A DNA stretch of 64,000 bases from Alphaproteobacteria bacterium (GTDB lineage: Bacteria > Pseudomonadota > Alphaproteobacteria > Micavibrionales > Micavibrionaceae), in contig JAUIIA010000005.1 in assembly GCA_030432025.1 (NCBI GenBank), positions 1-64,000 of the forward strand, read 5' to 3'. The notes beneath the pieces were generated by a model. It made no database searches. It was given only the letters and a program-made list of their open reading frames with translations, and had not been told where the DNA came from. The stretch's first letter is position 1; each line of letters begins with the position of its first letter. Made by a program: the position numbers and the translations under genes. Below, piece by piece: positions 52,302 through 60,686 of the stretch.

Positions 52302-54257
52302 ATGAGCACATCTGACAAACTCACCCGTGAAGAGCTGGAACAAAAAGTCGCCGAGGCCGATGCCCTGGCGGAAATGAAATCCAATTTTCTGGCAACGATG
52401 AGCCATGAAATCCGCACGCCGATGCAAACGATCTACGGCATCCTCGAATTAATCGCGGACGAGAAACCGCAGCCGCATATCGCGGACATGATCCGGACAG
52501 CACAGAGCGCATCCAGCGGTTTGCTGGAAATACTCGATGATGTATTGGATCTGGCAAAGATGGATGCAGACAAGATGGAATTGGATATGTTCGAGGTTCC
52601 CGTGCGCCTTCTGGTTCGCGGCTTACTGGAAGCACTGTCCGTCAAAGTGCATAGCGTCGATATCGAGTTGATTGACGATATCGAACAGGACGTACCGTTT
52701 GTCGTGGTCGGCGATCCGAAACGCTTGCGCCAGATCATCATGAATTTGTGCGGCAACGCGTTGAAATTCACGCATAAAGGTAGCGTCACCGTTCGTGTCT
52801 CCACTGAAACGCAACATATCGGTTTACCCGAGGACGGGATCGGTTTGCGCTTTGAGGTTATAGATACAGGGATCGGCATGCCGCAGGAAGTCTGCGACAA
52901 GCTGTTCGGCTCTTTCGTACAGGCGGACAACTCAACCTCCCGCAAATTTGGCGGCACGGGTTTGGGGCTATCCATATCGAAAAAGCTGGTTGATCTGATG
53001 GATGGAGAGATCGGAGTTGAGAGCGTAGAGGGTAAGGGCTCGACATTCTGGTTTGAAATTCCGACCCGCGAAGTCGGCACGGATGACAGCACCGTTGACC
53101 TACCGTCTCTTGACGGGATTTCGGTCATCTCTGTCGAAGACCACCCGCAAGGCGCAAAGGAGATCGTGAACTCCCTTCGTTCTATGGGCGCCACAGTGGA
53201 AAGCTGCCCGACATTCAAGGAAGGTTTGGCGTTGATTAAACGGCGACCATTCGATGTTGCTGTTATTGATCAGGGGCTTCCTGACGGGCTCGGGTTGGAC
53301 CTGATCAAAGAGGCTTCGACTATTCGTCCGAATATGGGACTAATGATGTATACGGTACGGGATGATGTCGGCCTCTCCCACTCCCTCAAAGCTCTGGGTG
53401 CTACATACCTGACCAAGCCAGCCAGCCGGATTGGCCTTGGCGAAGCTGTACGCGATACGGCTAACAAAATGGAACGCATCGAAATTGAAGGGCCGACCAA
53501 GATGCTGATCGCCGAAGATACCGAAAGCGTGCGTAACATCTTGACGCTGCAATTGAACAAGCTGGGGTTAGAGGCAGATTTCGTCGAGAACGGTCTGGAG
53601 GCCCTCGAAGCCCTGAAAAGTGGGGAGTACGGCATCCTGATTTCCGACTTACATATGCCGAAGATTGACGGCTATGAACTGGTTGAAAAAATCCGTGAGG
53701 AGGAAAAAGGTAGCGGCAAGCATTTCCCTGTAATTGTGCTGACTGCCGATGTGCAAATGGCGCAGCGTGAGACCTATCTCAAACATGGATTTGATGAATG
53801 TCTACTCAAGCCCGTATCACTCGGTCAATTTCGCCGTCTGTTGATCCGTTGGGGGTTACTGGGCGAAGACGCACCGGAGGCAGATGCAGCCGACGACACG
53901 GCAGAGGATATCCCTAATGATGATTTACCGCCCGCCGTAGATAAGCAGGCGATGGTCGAGCAGATGGGTGCGTTTGACGAAAGCACTATTGAAATGTTGG
54001 GCATGTTTGTCGAAATGACCGAACCGCAAATCGCGGAAATCAGGGATGCTTTTGAAGCGAATGACTATGACGAGCTTACGGAGCTGGGGCATTCTCTAAA
54101 AGGGGCTGCCCGCTCCGCCTGCTGCCCGGTATTAGGAAACCTTGCATCCGCATTACAAGATGACGCGAATGCCAAAAATGACGTAACGGATTTAGTTACA
54201 AAAATTGAAGCCGAGTTCGAGCACGTGCGAACTGAAATTACAGCGCTAAAACCTTAA
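52302..54257 (+). CDS. soluble hybrid histidine kinase (HisKA-HATPase-REC-REC-HPt)
   Basis: The 651-residue protein has no membrane span or PAS domain. A short coiled N-terminus leads to a HisKA domain with phosphorylatable His35 (SHEIRTPM), an ATPase domain with NALKFT, DTGIGM and GGTGLGLS, then two receiver domains. REC1 (about 265-385) keeps an acidic pocket, VIDQGLPD and LTKPAS; REC2 (about 400-520) is complete with IAEDTES, SDLHMPKIDG and LLKPVS. The C-terminal HPt domain has HSLKGAARS. This is a full phosphorelay in one protein, with a soluble input unknown. It is convergent with, and its stop overlaps, the pilus/secretion locus. Start chosen at ATG 52302; five residues could be added from a TTG. 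Confidence 0.92.
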   Translation: MSTSDKLTREELEQKVAEADALAEMKSNFLATMSHEIRTPMQTIYGILELIADEKPQPHIADMIRTAQSASSGLLEILDDVLDLAKMDADKMELDMFEVPVRLLVRGLLEALSVKVHSVDIELIDDIEQDVPFVVVGDPKRLRQIIMNLCGNALKFTHKGSVTVRVSTETQHIGLPEDGIGLRFEVIDTGIGMPQEVCDKLFGSFVQADNSTSRKFGGTGLGLSISKKLVDLMDGEIGVESVEGKGSTFWFEIPTREVGTDDSTVDLPSLDGISVISVEDHPQGAKEIVNSLRSMGATVESCPTFKEGLALIKRRPFDVAVIDQGLPDGLGLDLIKEASTIRPNMGLMMYTVRDDVGLSHSLKALGATYLTKPASRIGLGEAVRDTANKMERIEIEGPTKMLIAEDTESVRNILTLQLNKLGLEADFVENGLEALEALKSGEYGILISDLHMPKIDGYELVEKIREEEKGSGKHFPVIVLTADVQMAQRETYLKHGFDECLLKPVSLGQFRRLLIRWGLLGEDAPEADAADDTAEDIPNDDLPPAVDKQAMVEQMGAFDESTIEMLGMFVEMTEPQIAEIRDAFEANDYDELTELGHSLKGAARSACCPVLGNLASALQDDANAKNDVTDLVTKIEAEFEHVRTEITALKP

Positions 54258-55024
54258 GGACATGGCGGTGAAGCTACAGGCAATGTCTCATCACCATCAG
54301 CATCACCATTGAATACAGCAGAGCCGTTCTGAACTACCCAAATGCGGAAACAAGTACTGCCCTGAGGGCAGGAAACGACTGCCGGGCTATCACTGTCCAA
54401 TGCCTGAGCGCTGGCTGTTGCATCGATAATATCCGCTTCACATTCTGAATATTTCTCATCCAGCTTCTGCAAAGCCGCTGTCAGGAACGCGTCGGAATTG
54501 CTGGTTTCGGTCCAGTAAAACACACCGTCAGTACCGTTATAAATCTGCCAGTCTTCGAAAAGATCCGGAGCAGGACCGAGGAACTTCCCGCTTTGCCCTG
54601 TAAAGATCAGCGCGTGATCTGCCTCATTCGGATTACCGGGGTTATCACCTGGGCAACGCATATTGCGAACCAAGCGGTCACCTGATTTACCCGGTGTAGC
54701 GGCGGTGTAGTGATCGGAATCCGGATTGATAGGGTAGCGCACATTCGCGTCAGGATCAGTTCCCGTCGAGAGTGTATCAATCGTCGGGTCTCCATTGGGA
54801 AACAGCAAGACACACTCCTGTATAGCAGAACGAATGCTATCGATTTGCGACTGTATCGCTGTCGTTGCCTTAAACGTGTTTTGTGACGAGGTTTGCTGAC
54901 TCGACGGCTCCATAAAACTGACGGTCAATGCGGCGAGCAACGCGATCGCAATCAGAATATAAACAAGCGCACTGCCCTTTTCGGCCGTACGCTTGCGAAA
55001 TAATACTGTATTTTTGAGTGGCAT
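54254..55024 (-). CDS. prepilin-like protein, last gene of pilus locus
   Basis: The 256-residue protein has a short basic leader ending in EKG, then the hydrophobic helix SALVYILIAIALLAAL. A prepilin peptidase would cut after the glycine (about residue 17). The usual glutamate five residues after the cut is missing, as in some minor or unusual pilins. The globular part has six cysteines and many Asp, Pro and Gly residues. It starts six bases after the second pilin-like gene and is likely secreted or assembled with it. I do not know its precise role. Confidence 0.65.
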   Translation of the reverse strand: MPLKNTVLFRKRTAEKGSALVYILIAIALLAALTVSFMEPSSQQTSSQNTFKATTAIQSQIDSIRSAIQECVLLFPNGDPTIDTLSTGTDPDANVRYPINPDSDHYTAATPGKSGDRLVRNMRCPGDNPGNPNEADHALIFTGQSGKFLGPAPDLFEDWQIYNGTDGVFYWTETSNSDAFLTAALQKLDEKYSECEADIIDATASAQALDSDSPAVVSCPQGSTCFRIWVVQNGSAVFNGDADGDETLPVASPPCP

Positions 55025-55030
55025 TAAATT

Positions 55031-55816
55031 TTAGCGCTCCACCAGAACATGATAGTAAGCCAAGTCGCTGTCATCAGCAGCATTATTAGTGTCATTGAAA
55101 TCTGCGCAACCAAAAGGCTGACCGGCAAACACACCATCGAGCGTGTTGTTCGCGCCAGCAGCCGCGATTGTTAAGCCCGCAGCGCTTACGCTATTTTTCT
55201 CGTCATCTTCGTCAGGTATTGTAGATGCTTCAGCATCGGGAATGCCATCAGAGTCACCATCATCTGCAGCGACGAATGTGATACCTAACTCCTCATTCAG
55301 ACGTGAACAGATGCCTTGTGAGATACCAGGCAAAAACGCAATAACGTCCGTGTTGGTGGCAGCCGCGCCGGATGTGCCTATTTGATTAATCTGATAATTC
55401 GCAGCAAATATCCACTGCCCCTGCGTTGCGCTCGCCATAACATCCGGGGGAGCGGTTACGCGCGTCGCGCCACCACCACTTGTGTGGAACACACAGGCAG
55501 CAGGCGCAGCATCACAGGTTGAGCTAAATTGTGACGGAGGATCAAAGTTCATTTGATCAATGGTTGTGCCATTGATAATCATGCGGACAATCGCTGTCCT
55601 GACCGATGCGGGGTATTGTGTAACAGTAGCGGAGTTGACCAAAGCGCTTTCACCGTCGGTACCGCCGGCACCTGATCTGGATGACTGCGTAACAGCGTAT
55701 GACAAGGCCGCAAAGAGTGCCACTGCAATCAGAATCAGGAAAAGAACGTTCCCAGCTTCGTTTCGGCGTTTTGTCATATAAAAATCCTTTTTAAAATCCT
55801 TTAACAGTTTCAGCAT
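55031..55816 (-). CDS. prepilin-like protein
   Basis: The product (about 261 residues) has a basic leader, KRRNEAG, followed by the hydrophobic helix NVLFLILIAVALFAAL, a prepilin-type signal without Glu5. The globular part is rich in Gly, Ala, Ser and Thr, with cysteine pairs and an acidic DDGDSDGIPDAE segment that may bind calcium. ATG 55816 is chosen because GGAGGA lies just upstream; a GTG at 55831 would place this site inside the gene. It is paired with a second pilin-like gene downstream. Confidence 0.68.
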   Translation of the reverse strand: MLKLLKDFKKDFYMTKRRNEAGNVLFLILIAVALFAALSYAVTQSSRSGAGGTDGESALVNSATVTQYPASVRTAIVRMIINGTTIDQMNFDPPSQFSSTCDAAPAACVFHTSGGGATRVTAPPDVMASATQGQWIFAANYQINQIGTSGAAATNTDVIAFLPGISQGICSRLNEELGITFVAADDGDSDGIPDAEASTIPDEDDEKNSVSAAGLTIAAAGANNTLDGVFAGQPFGCADFNDTNNAADDSDLAYYHVLVER

Positions 55817-55855
55817 CCCAAATTCCTCCACTTAAATCAATACTCTATCACCCGA

Positions 55856-56398
55856 TTAATTCACTGATACCTTGTTAATTTTCAGCATCGCATAAAGCTC
55901 ATATCGTTCACATTCACGCCCGACACAAAACCTGTCTACATTTACGCGCCAGCCCGAGCCGCCATTCTGCACATGGCCGATCGCCTCTCTGAATTGTCCG
56001 AAATCTCTGGTTGAATTGCCTGTTATGGTGATATTGGAACCGCTAACGCTGATTTCCAGCCCCGTATATATTTCCTTAAGCCTTTTCGCGAAATTGTCGA
56101 CCTGAGCCCGGTTAACGGGAACATCCTTGATTTCCGGGATTGTCGGCTGCAAAGCTTGCGCATCCTGAAATTCGGCCCGTACTTCCGTAAGCGCCTGTAA
56201 TTGGACAGTTGTAAAGAGGCCGACCGCCCCCGCCATGGCCCACGCCACACCAGCAATAATCAGCATGGTCTGACCTGTATTTTGCGGTAATTTCTCTAAA
56301 AACAGGTTGAGATCATCCGCAGCCTTCGGGCTGGTGTATTTTTTGAGTGATCTCCAGTCAAACTCTTTAAGCGACTGAGTTATCTTATTAAAATCCAA
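55856..56398 (-). CDS. single-span pilus/secretion accessory protein
   Basis: The protein has a cytoplasmic N-terminus, one membrane span near 45-64 (QTMLIIAGVAWAMAGAVGLF), and a short periplasmic domain with two cysteines. This is the topology of PilN/PilO or GspL/M-type assembly proteins. I prefer the TTG at 56398, preceded by GGGAG, over a TTG at 56437 that lies in an AT-rich leader. No sequence family recognised; the role is inferred from position between the platform-associated gene and the pilins. Confidence 0.55.
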   Translation of the reverse strand: MDFNKITQSLKEFDWRSLKKYTSPKAADDLNLFLEKLPQNTGQTMLIIAGVAWAMAGAVGLFTTVQLQALTEVRAEFQDAQALQPTIPEIKDVPVNRAQVDNFAKRLKEIYTGLEISVSGSNITITGNSTRDFGQFREAIGHVQNGGSGWRVNVDRFCVGRECERYELYAMLKINKVSVN

Positions 56399-56488
56399 CT
56401 TCTTGCTCCCGACCCCACGTATAATAAATTTATACAATTTTTAGTTTAAATTACAGAGGTTAACACTCTATTTAATTAATAAAATCAA

Positions 56489-57472
56489 TCACCTTTTGCC
56501 CTGCACACGAATTCTACCGTCATCTGCTTTCGCATTATCTGCAGGCACCGTCGCCCCTAACCTTTGCCTGACTGTTTCCACGAAAGCAGGCGGCACCAAG
56601 GCTTCCCACGTAACTTGTCCATTCTTGATTTCGTATTTCACCAAGGTGCTGTCATATCTGGCTAACAAATCCAGAATTTCCTGCACGCGCACCATATGGC
56701 GGATCGTATCGCTCTGCATCGCGTTAAAGGCGTTCAACATCAATTGTTCAGACGCTCTTTGCGAGTCCTCCTGAACGCGCGCCAGATCGCGCTGGATCAT
56801 ATTCACCGAAACGTAGGAAAATAACAGGATAACCGCCGCGATTATCGTTACGGTAACACCTGAAAGCACCAGCATACGGACCGTCGCCCGTGATAGTTTT
56901 TCCGTCTGTAGGGTACGGTTGCGCCAAGGCACAATCTCCGCCACTTCATGATTAATACTGACAAAGTTAGCATCCATACTTTGTACGCGGGGCAAAATCG
57001 TTCTGGATGCGCCTAAGAACACCTGCATACGTCCTGTTTCCGGGTCCCAACGCAAAGCAGAAGCCAAACCTTCTTGTTCATACAGATATACAGTTTCCCG
57101 GTCCCAATATTCGCTATTGCCGGGCAAAGCCGAGGCCAACGGGCACCAACTGTCCGGGTTTGAAGCCAGAGACGAAGAAGGACAGGCCAGATACCAAATA
57201 CGCCCTTCATCAATCGAATAGCAATAATGCACTTTTTCCGTGGCGCAGGCTTGTGAAGCCGCATTCCATACGGCCTCTTCTTCCGTTCCGGGAATGTGCG
57301 GAATCACCCCGCCAACCAGCTCTTGCGGCAAGTGCGGCTTGAGGTTTCCGACGAAGGCATTGGACTCCCCCGCCAGAAAGTCACTGACGCCGGGACCCGG
57401 CCTGGATATGCCCGGTGTATTTTCCTGGATCTTTTTACCAGGAAGGCCTTTATCTTTTGAAATTAGAGCCAA
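56489..57472 (-). CDS. pilus accessory protein, PilO-like position
   Basis: The 327-residue protein starts at TTG after GGGGGGAG. A long N-terminal cytoplasmic region (1-200, with six cysteines and many aromatic residues) is followed by one membrane span near 205-226 (VRMLVLSGVTVTIIAAVILL), a coiled-coil stretch (230-270) and a short C-terminal domain. The topology resembles PilO-type pilin accessory proteins of type IVb systems, and the gene lies just after the GspF homologue. Function not shown. Confidence 0.55.
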   Translation of the reverse strand: MALISKDKGLPGKKIQENTPGISRPGPGVSDFLAGESNAFVGNLKPHLPQELVGGVIPHIPGTEEEAVWNAASQACATEKVHYCYSIDEGRIWYLACPSSSLASNPDSWCPLASALPGNSEYWDRETVYLYEQEGLASALRWDPETGRMQVFLGASRTILPRVQSMDANFVSINHEVAEIVPWRNRTLQTEKLSRATVRMLVLSGVTVTIIAAVILLFSYVSVNMIQRDLARVQEDSQRASEQLMLNAFNAMQSDTIRHMVRVQEILDLLARYDSTLVKYEIKNGQVTWEALVPPAFVETVRQRLGATVPADNAKADDGRIRVQGKR

Positions 57473-57512
57473 ATTGCTCCCCCCTAACGCTAAATTATGT
57501 GCTTTTCGGTTT

Positions 57513-58733
57513 TTAGATCGCGCCCTGCATCAAGCCGCCCATCATGGAATCCATACTCACATTCATAACAGTCAACGCATAAATCGCACTACCGAAGGCA
57601 ACAGCCAAGAATAAACCAGTGATAGCAAAGGCGAGCCACACAATCATCGAGTGCTTTGTCTTTGCCGCTTGCGAACGCATTTCGGCGATAGACTCCATTA
57701 CTGTAGCAACTTGTTCAAGATCGGACAAGGCTGCGAGCTCCAAACGCTCACTGCGAACCAGCGGGGCACGGTCGAGCGCCGACCCTAAAGAGACCCCCCT
57801 GCTCAGATCAGCGAGCGATTCATCCCAGTATTGCGCCACATCGGGCGAGGACGACGCTTCCGAAGATTGTTCCAGCGTGTCGTTAATCGGCACCAGTCCG
57901 CGCAGCATTCGCGCAGCAGCAGACATAGAGTCGGCAAAAGCAAGGTCACGCAAATACCCGCCGATAAGCGGAATTCTGCGAACCATACGGGCCGTCGGCC
58001 AGTCTTTTTTACCGCGGTTAATCCAGTAAGAGAAAACACACCACGCCATAAACACACCAAGCGCGGTTGATGAGTAAATAAGGGAATCCCACAGAAGCTC
58101 CAGGCGTCCGACAACCTGCGTAAAGTTTTCCAACTCCTCAGGGTCTGTCGGGGGGTTTTCGCGGAACCATTTCAAGACGAGGTCTTTACCGGCCCACAAG
58201 GATGAAACGATAGAGAACACGTCAAAAGCCAGCCAGCCCATTGTCCCCATAATGGCGCGGGCATTTTTACGTTTCTGCGTGATGGAATGGATAGCGTGCG
58301 GAATACCTTCAACAAGGCGGTTTGCACGCTCGGAACCTGCTAAAATAGCCAATGTACCGTGATCGAAGATGTTCAAGGCTTTCAGTGCATCAATCACACC
58401 CAAACCTCTGGAAAGCGCTTCACGAGCGGGCGCTAGAATATTCTGCCTTCTAGGGTTGGTTTCAGCCTGAATAATCTTCCACAGCGCAACACCGGGTGAC
58501 GTTGCCGTTGAGCGGAATTGAATACCGCGTAAAAGCTGCACCTGCCACCATGTTGAGCGGGCCAACAACCTTTCAAGGGGTGAACGCTCATGCGGGCGAA
58601 CGTTGAGCACAAACCCGCCTTTTTTAACAACGCTGTGGCGGACATCATCAATTGAAGGCAGGTAAAAGGTTTCCGTGGTCTTTTTAGGACCCGAAGGTGT
58701 GTCATACGCTATTTCTGCAACCCACTGCTGCAT
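57513..58733 (-). CDS. type II secretion / type IV pilus inner membrane platform protein (GspF/PilC family)
   Basis: The 406-residue protein has the two-repeat GspF/PilC topology: a cytoplasmic helical domain (about 65-160) with SRGLGVIDALKAL and LAGSERANRL, two membrane spans in the middle, then a second repeat with SAAARMLRGLVPIND and LSRGVSLGSALDRAPL and a final span near 365-388. The platform protein is turned by the ATPase and extrudes pilin subunits. The start lies downstream of an AAGGG site. Confidence 0.88.
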   Translation of the reverse strand: MQQWVAEIAYDTPSGPKKTTETFYLPSIDDVRHSVVKKGGFVLNVRPHERSPLERLLARSTWWQVQLLRGIQFRSTATSPGVALWKIIQAETNPRRQNILAPAREALSRGLGVIDALKALNIFDHGTLAILAGSERANRLVEGIPHAIHSITQKRKNARAIMGTMGWLAFDVFSIVSSLWAGKDLVLKWFRENPPTDPEELENFTQVVGRLELLWDSLIYSSTALGVFMAWCVFSYWINRGKKDWPTARMVRRIPLIGGYLRDLAFADSMSAAARMLRGLVPINDTLEQSSEASSSPDVAQYWDESLADLSRGVSLGSALDRAPLVRSERLELAALSDLEQVATVMESIAEMRSQAAKTKHSMIVWLAFAITGLFLAVAFGSAIYALTVMNVSMDSMMGGLMQGAI

Positions 58734-58889
58734 CGCAATATACCCTTTTAATCGTCTCTTTTACTCTTATGAATGCGCCTCTGAGCAGAGACTGTGAGAA
58801 TGAAAGACTGCGCCCAAAGTCCCTCTACACAACAATTATAGCCGAAAAAGGCTACTTAAAAATTAACATCTTATGAAAACATTTCAGGG
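58734..58889 (-). promoter_or_regulatory. 156-base intergenic leader before the GspF-like gene
   Basis: This gap separates the ATPase and GspF-like genes. On the minus strand a perfect TATAAT (58840-58835) lies about 100 bases before the GspF-like start, next to a five-base hairpin TAGCC/GGCTA (58839-58843 with 58850-58854). No matching -35 or TG extension is visible, so an internal promoter is possible but weakly supported. No small gene was seen here. Confidence 0.3.
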
Positions 58890-60653
58890 CTATTGCTCAA
58901 TGTAAGATGTAGCCGCTTTCGGATCGACATGACCGGAGACCACAAGGTCCAGCAACCCTTCACGGCGGGTATGCACAATAACCCCGTCTTCATGGAGAAT
59001 GTTGTTCACATTACCGATCAGCGCTTCGTAGATATCGTTTCTTTGTGCCGGCCCTAGCGTGATCAGCAGCGCATCGAGAAGAAGCGTACGTCCGGAGATA
59101 CCTGTCCTGTTACACAGGTCACAGCCTGAAGAGTTGTGACGGCGGACTTTCGTCTCCTTATCCTCGATACCGAGCATTTCCATTTCATCTTCGCGCAAGA
59201 CATTACCGACCTCATCCTTATGTGCGCAGCCCTGACACAGGGTTCTCACCAGACGCTGGTTCAAGATACAACGTACTTGCTGGGCCAGCGTGTATGTGGA
59301 AGACCGCTCCCGTTCGGGCGGCATAAGGGAGCGCAAACGCTCAAATGTCTGGAGGGCCGTGTCGGCGTGAATTGTCGAGATCACCGTGTGACCGGATTCA
59401 GCGGCCTTAAGGGATGTTTCAACCGTATCGGCATCACGCATCTCCCCGATAATGATGTAGTCCGGATCGTGACGCATAGAGGCACGGATCAGGTCGGCGA
59501 ATGAACCACCAGGCATTCCGGGGCGCACCTGCCACTGAGTTGCGTAGCGTAGCTCGTATTCAATCGGATCTTCAATCGTCAAGACGTGACGGCGGCGGCG
59601 GTCAATTTGCTGCACACAGGCATAGAGCGTCGTCGTTTTACCCGAACCTGTCGGACCGGAAAGCATGATCATACCACCGCCCCCTTTAATCTCAGGCGAG
59701 AGCAACCTTGCCAGATGGTCTCCGACATCTTCATGGCGGCTGAACAGCTCATCAAAGCCTTTCAATGCCGCACGGTCAAGAAGACGTAAAGTCAGCTTTT
59801 CACCGTCCTGTGCCTGCGGCCCCGCGGCCACACGAACGTCAATGGAACGGCCTTGCCACGTAAAACCGAAACGGCCGTCCTTCGGGGTTGTTCTGTCCCC
59901 GAAGTTCAACCCCGCATCCCGCTTCAAAAGCGTGGTCAAACGTGCCATCGCTTCGGCGGGCAACAGGTGCATCGGCATCATGTCACCATCGATACGGTAT
60001 TGGATCCAGTTCGGAGCCTCTGGATTATTATCCTGAACAATGTGAATATCGGATGCGCGCATCTGCAAGGCTTCGGCCATCATATCGCGTTGAAACTGGT
60101 TAAGCAGCAAACCATTATCGGGATCGGTCAGCCATTGAGCCAAGGTTTTCTCGCAACGGTCAGCGGAGAGATCATGCACCGAGCGCAGCGTATCGATCAG
60201 TTCCTTACGGTCCCAAACTTCGACCTCAATGCGTTCGACATGGAAACCGCTTCGGCGTGCAGTGGATATGAGAGCATCAACCTGACGGTCATTCAGGTCA
60301 TGCAACGGAGCAATACGAAGCGTCGCATCACGTAGACCAATAAGGTGAATACTCAGCGGCAGCCAAGATTGAACAGGAAGAATTGCGCGAAGCTGGTCAC
60401 CCGTGGCGCGATCTTTAATACCCTCTTCCTCTTCGGCCGGGGCAGATGCTCCCGCCATATCGAGCAATTGCTCTGTGGAACGGGCGATACCTTGATCCAG
60501 CAGCAACGTTCTCTCACGCTGCACCATATCCAGATAGCGTTCACGGCCGTCACCGCTTTTGGCGCGTGACTTTATAGCGCGCTTTTCTTTGACATCGTCC
60601 TGCCCCTGATTTTCAGGGGGAATGCCTTCATTACTTGTGATTTCATCGCTCAT
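58890..60653 (-). CDS. type II/IV pilus assembly ATPase (GspE/PilB family)
   Basis: The 587-residue ATPase powers pilin assembly. A polar N-terminal region of about 180 residues precedes the core. Walker A GPTGSGKTT lies near 331-339, followed by the Asp box (LTIEDPIEYEL), Walker B-type IIIGEMRD, the His box HTVISTIHAD and the four zinc-binding cysteines CQGC and CDLC typical of PilB/GspE. It is the extension motor of the locus; no retraction ATPase (PilT) is present. Its ribosome binding site is overlapped by a hairpin (see separate entry). Confidence 0.92.
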   Translation of the reverse strand: MSDEITSNEGIPPENQGQDDVKEKRAIKSRAKSGDGRERYLDMVQRERTLLLDQGIARSTEQLLDMAGASAPAEEEEGIKDRATGDQLRAILPVQSWLPLSIHLIGLRDATLRIAPLHDLNDRQVDALISTARRSGFHVERIEVEVWDRKELIDTLRSVHDLSADRCEKTLAQWLTDPDNGLLLNQFQRDMMAEALQMRASDIHIVQDNNPEAPNWIQYRIDGDMMPMHLLPAEAMARLTTLLKRDAGLNFGDRTTPKDGRFGFTWQGRSIDVRVAAGPQAQDGEKLTLRLLDRAALKGFDELFSRHEDVGDHLARLLSPEIKGGGGMIMLSGPTGSGKTTTLYACVQQIDRRRRHVLTIEDPIEYELRYATQWQVRPGMPGGSFADLIRASMRHDPDYIIIGEMRDADTVETSLKAAESGHTVISTIHADTALQTFERLRSLMPPERERSSTYTLAQQVRCILNQRLVRTLCQGCAHKDEVGNVLREDEMEMLGIEDKETKVRRHNSSGCDLCNRTGISGRTLLLDALLITLGPAQRNDIYEALIGNVNNILHEDGVIVHTRREGLLDLVVSGHVDPKAATSYIEQ

Positions 60654-60662
60654 CTTAAATCT

Positions 60663-60675
60663 TCCCGCTGCGGGA
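60663..60675 (-). promoter_or_regulatory. hairpin overlapping the ATPase ribosome binding site
   Basis: On the minus strand, TCCCG and CGGGA form a five-base stem with a three-base loop; its 3' arm contains the GGGA of the Shine-Dalgarno GGGAAG (60666-60661), seven bases before the ATG at 60653. The fold could limit access of ribosomes to the ATPase message. Confidence 0.4.
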
Positions 60676-60686
60676 GGCTTGCCAAG

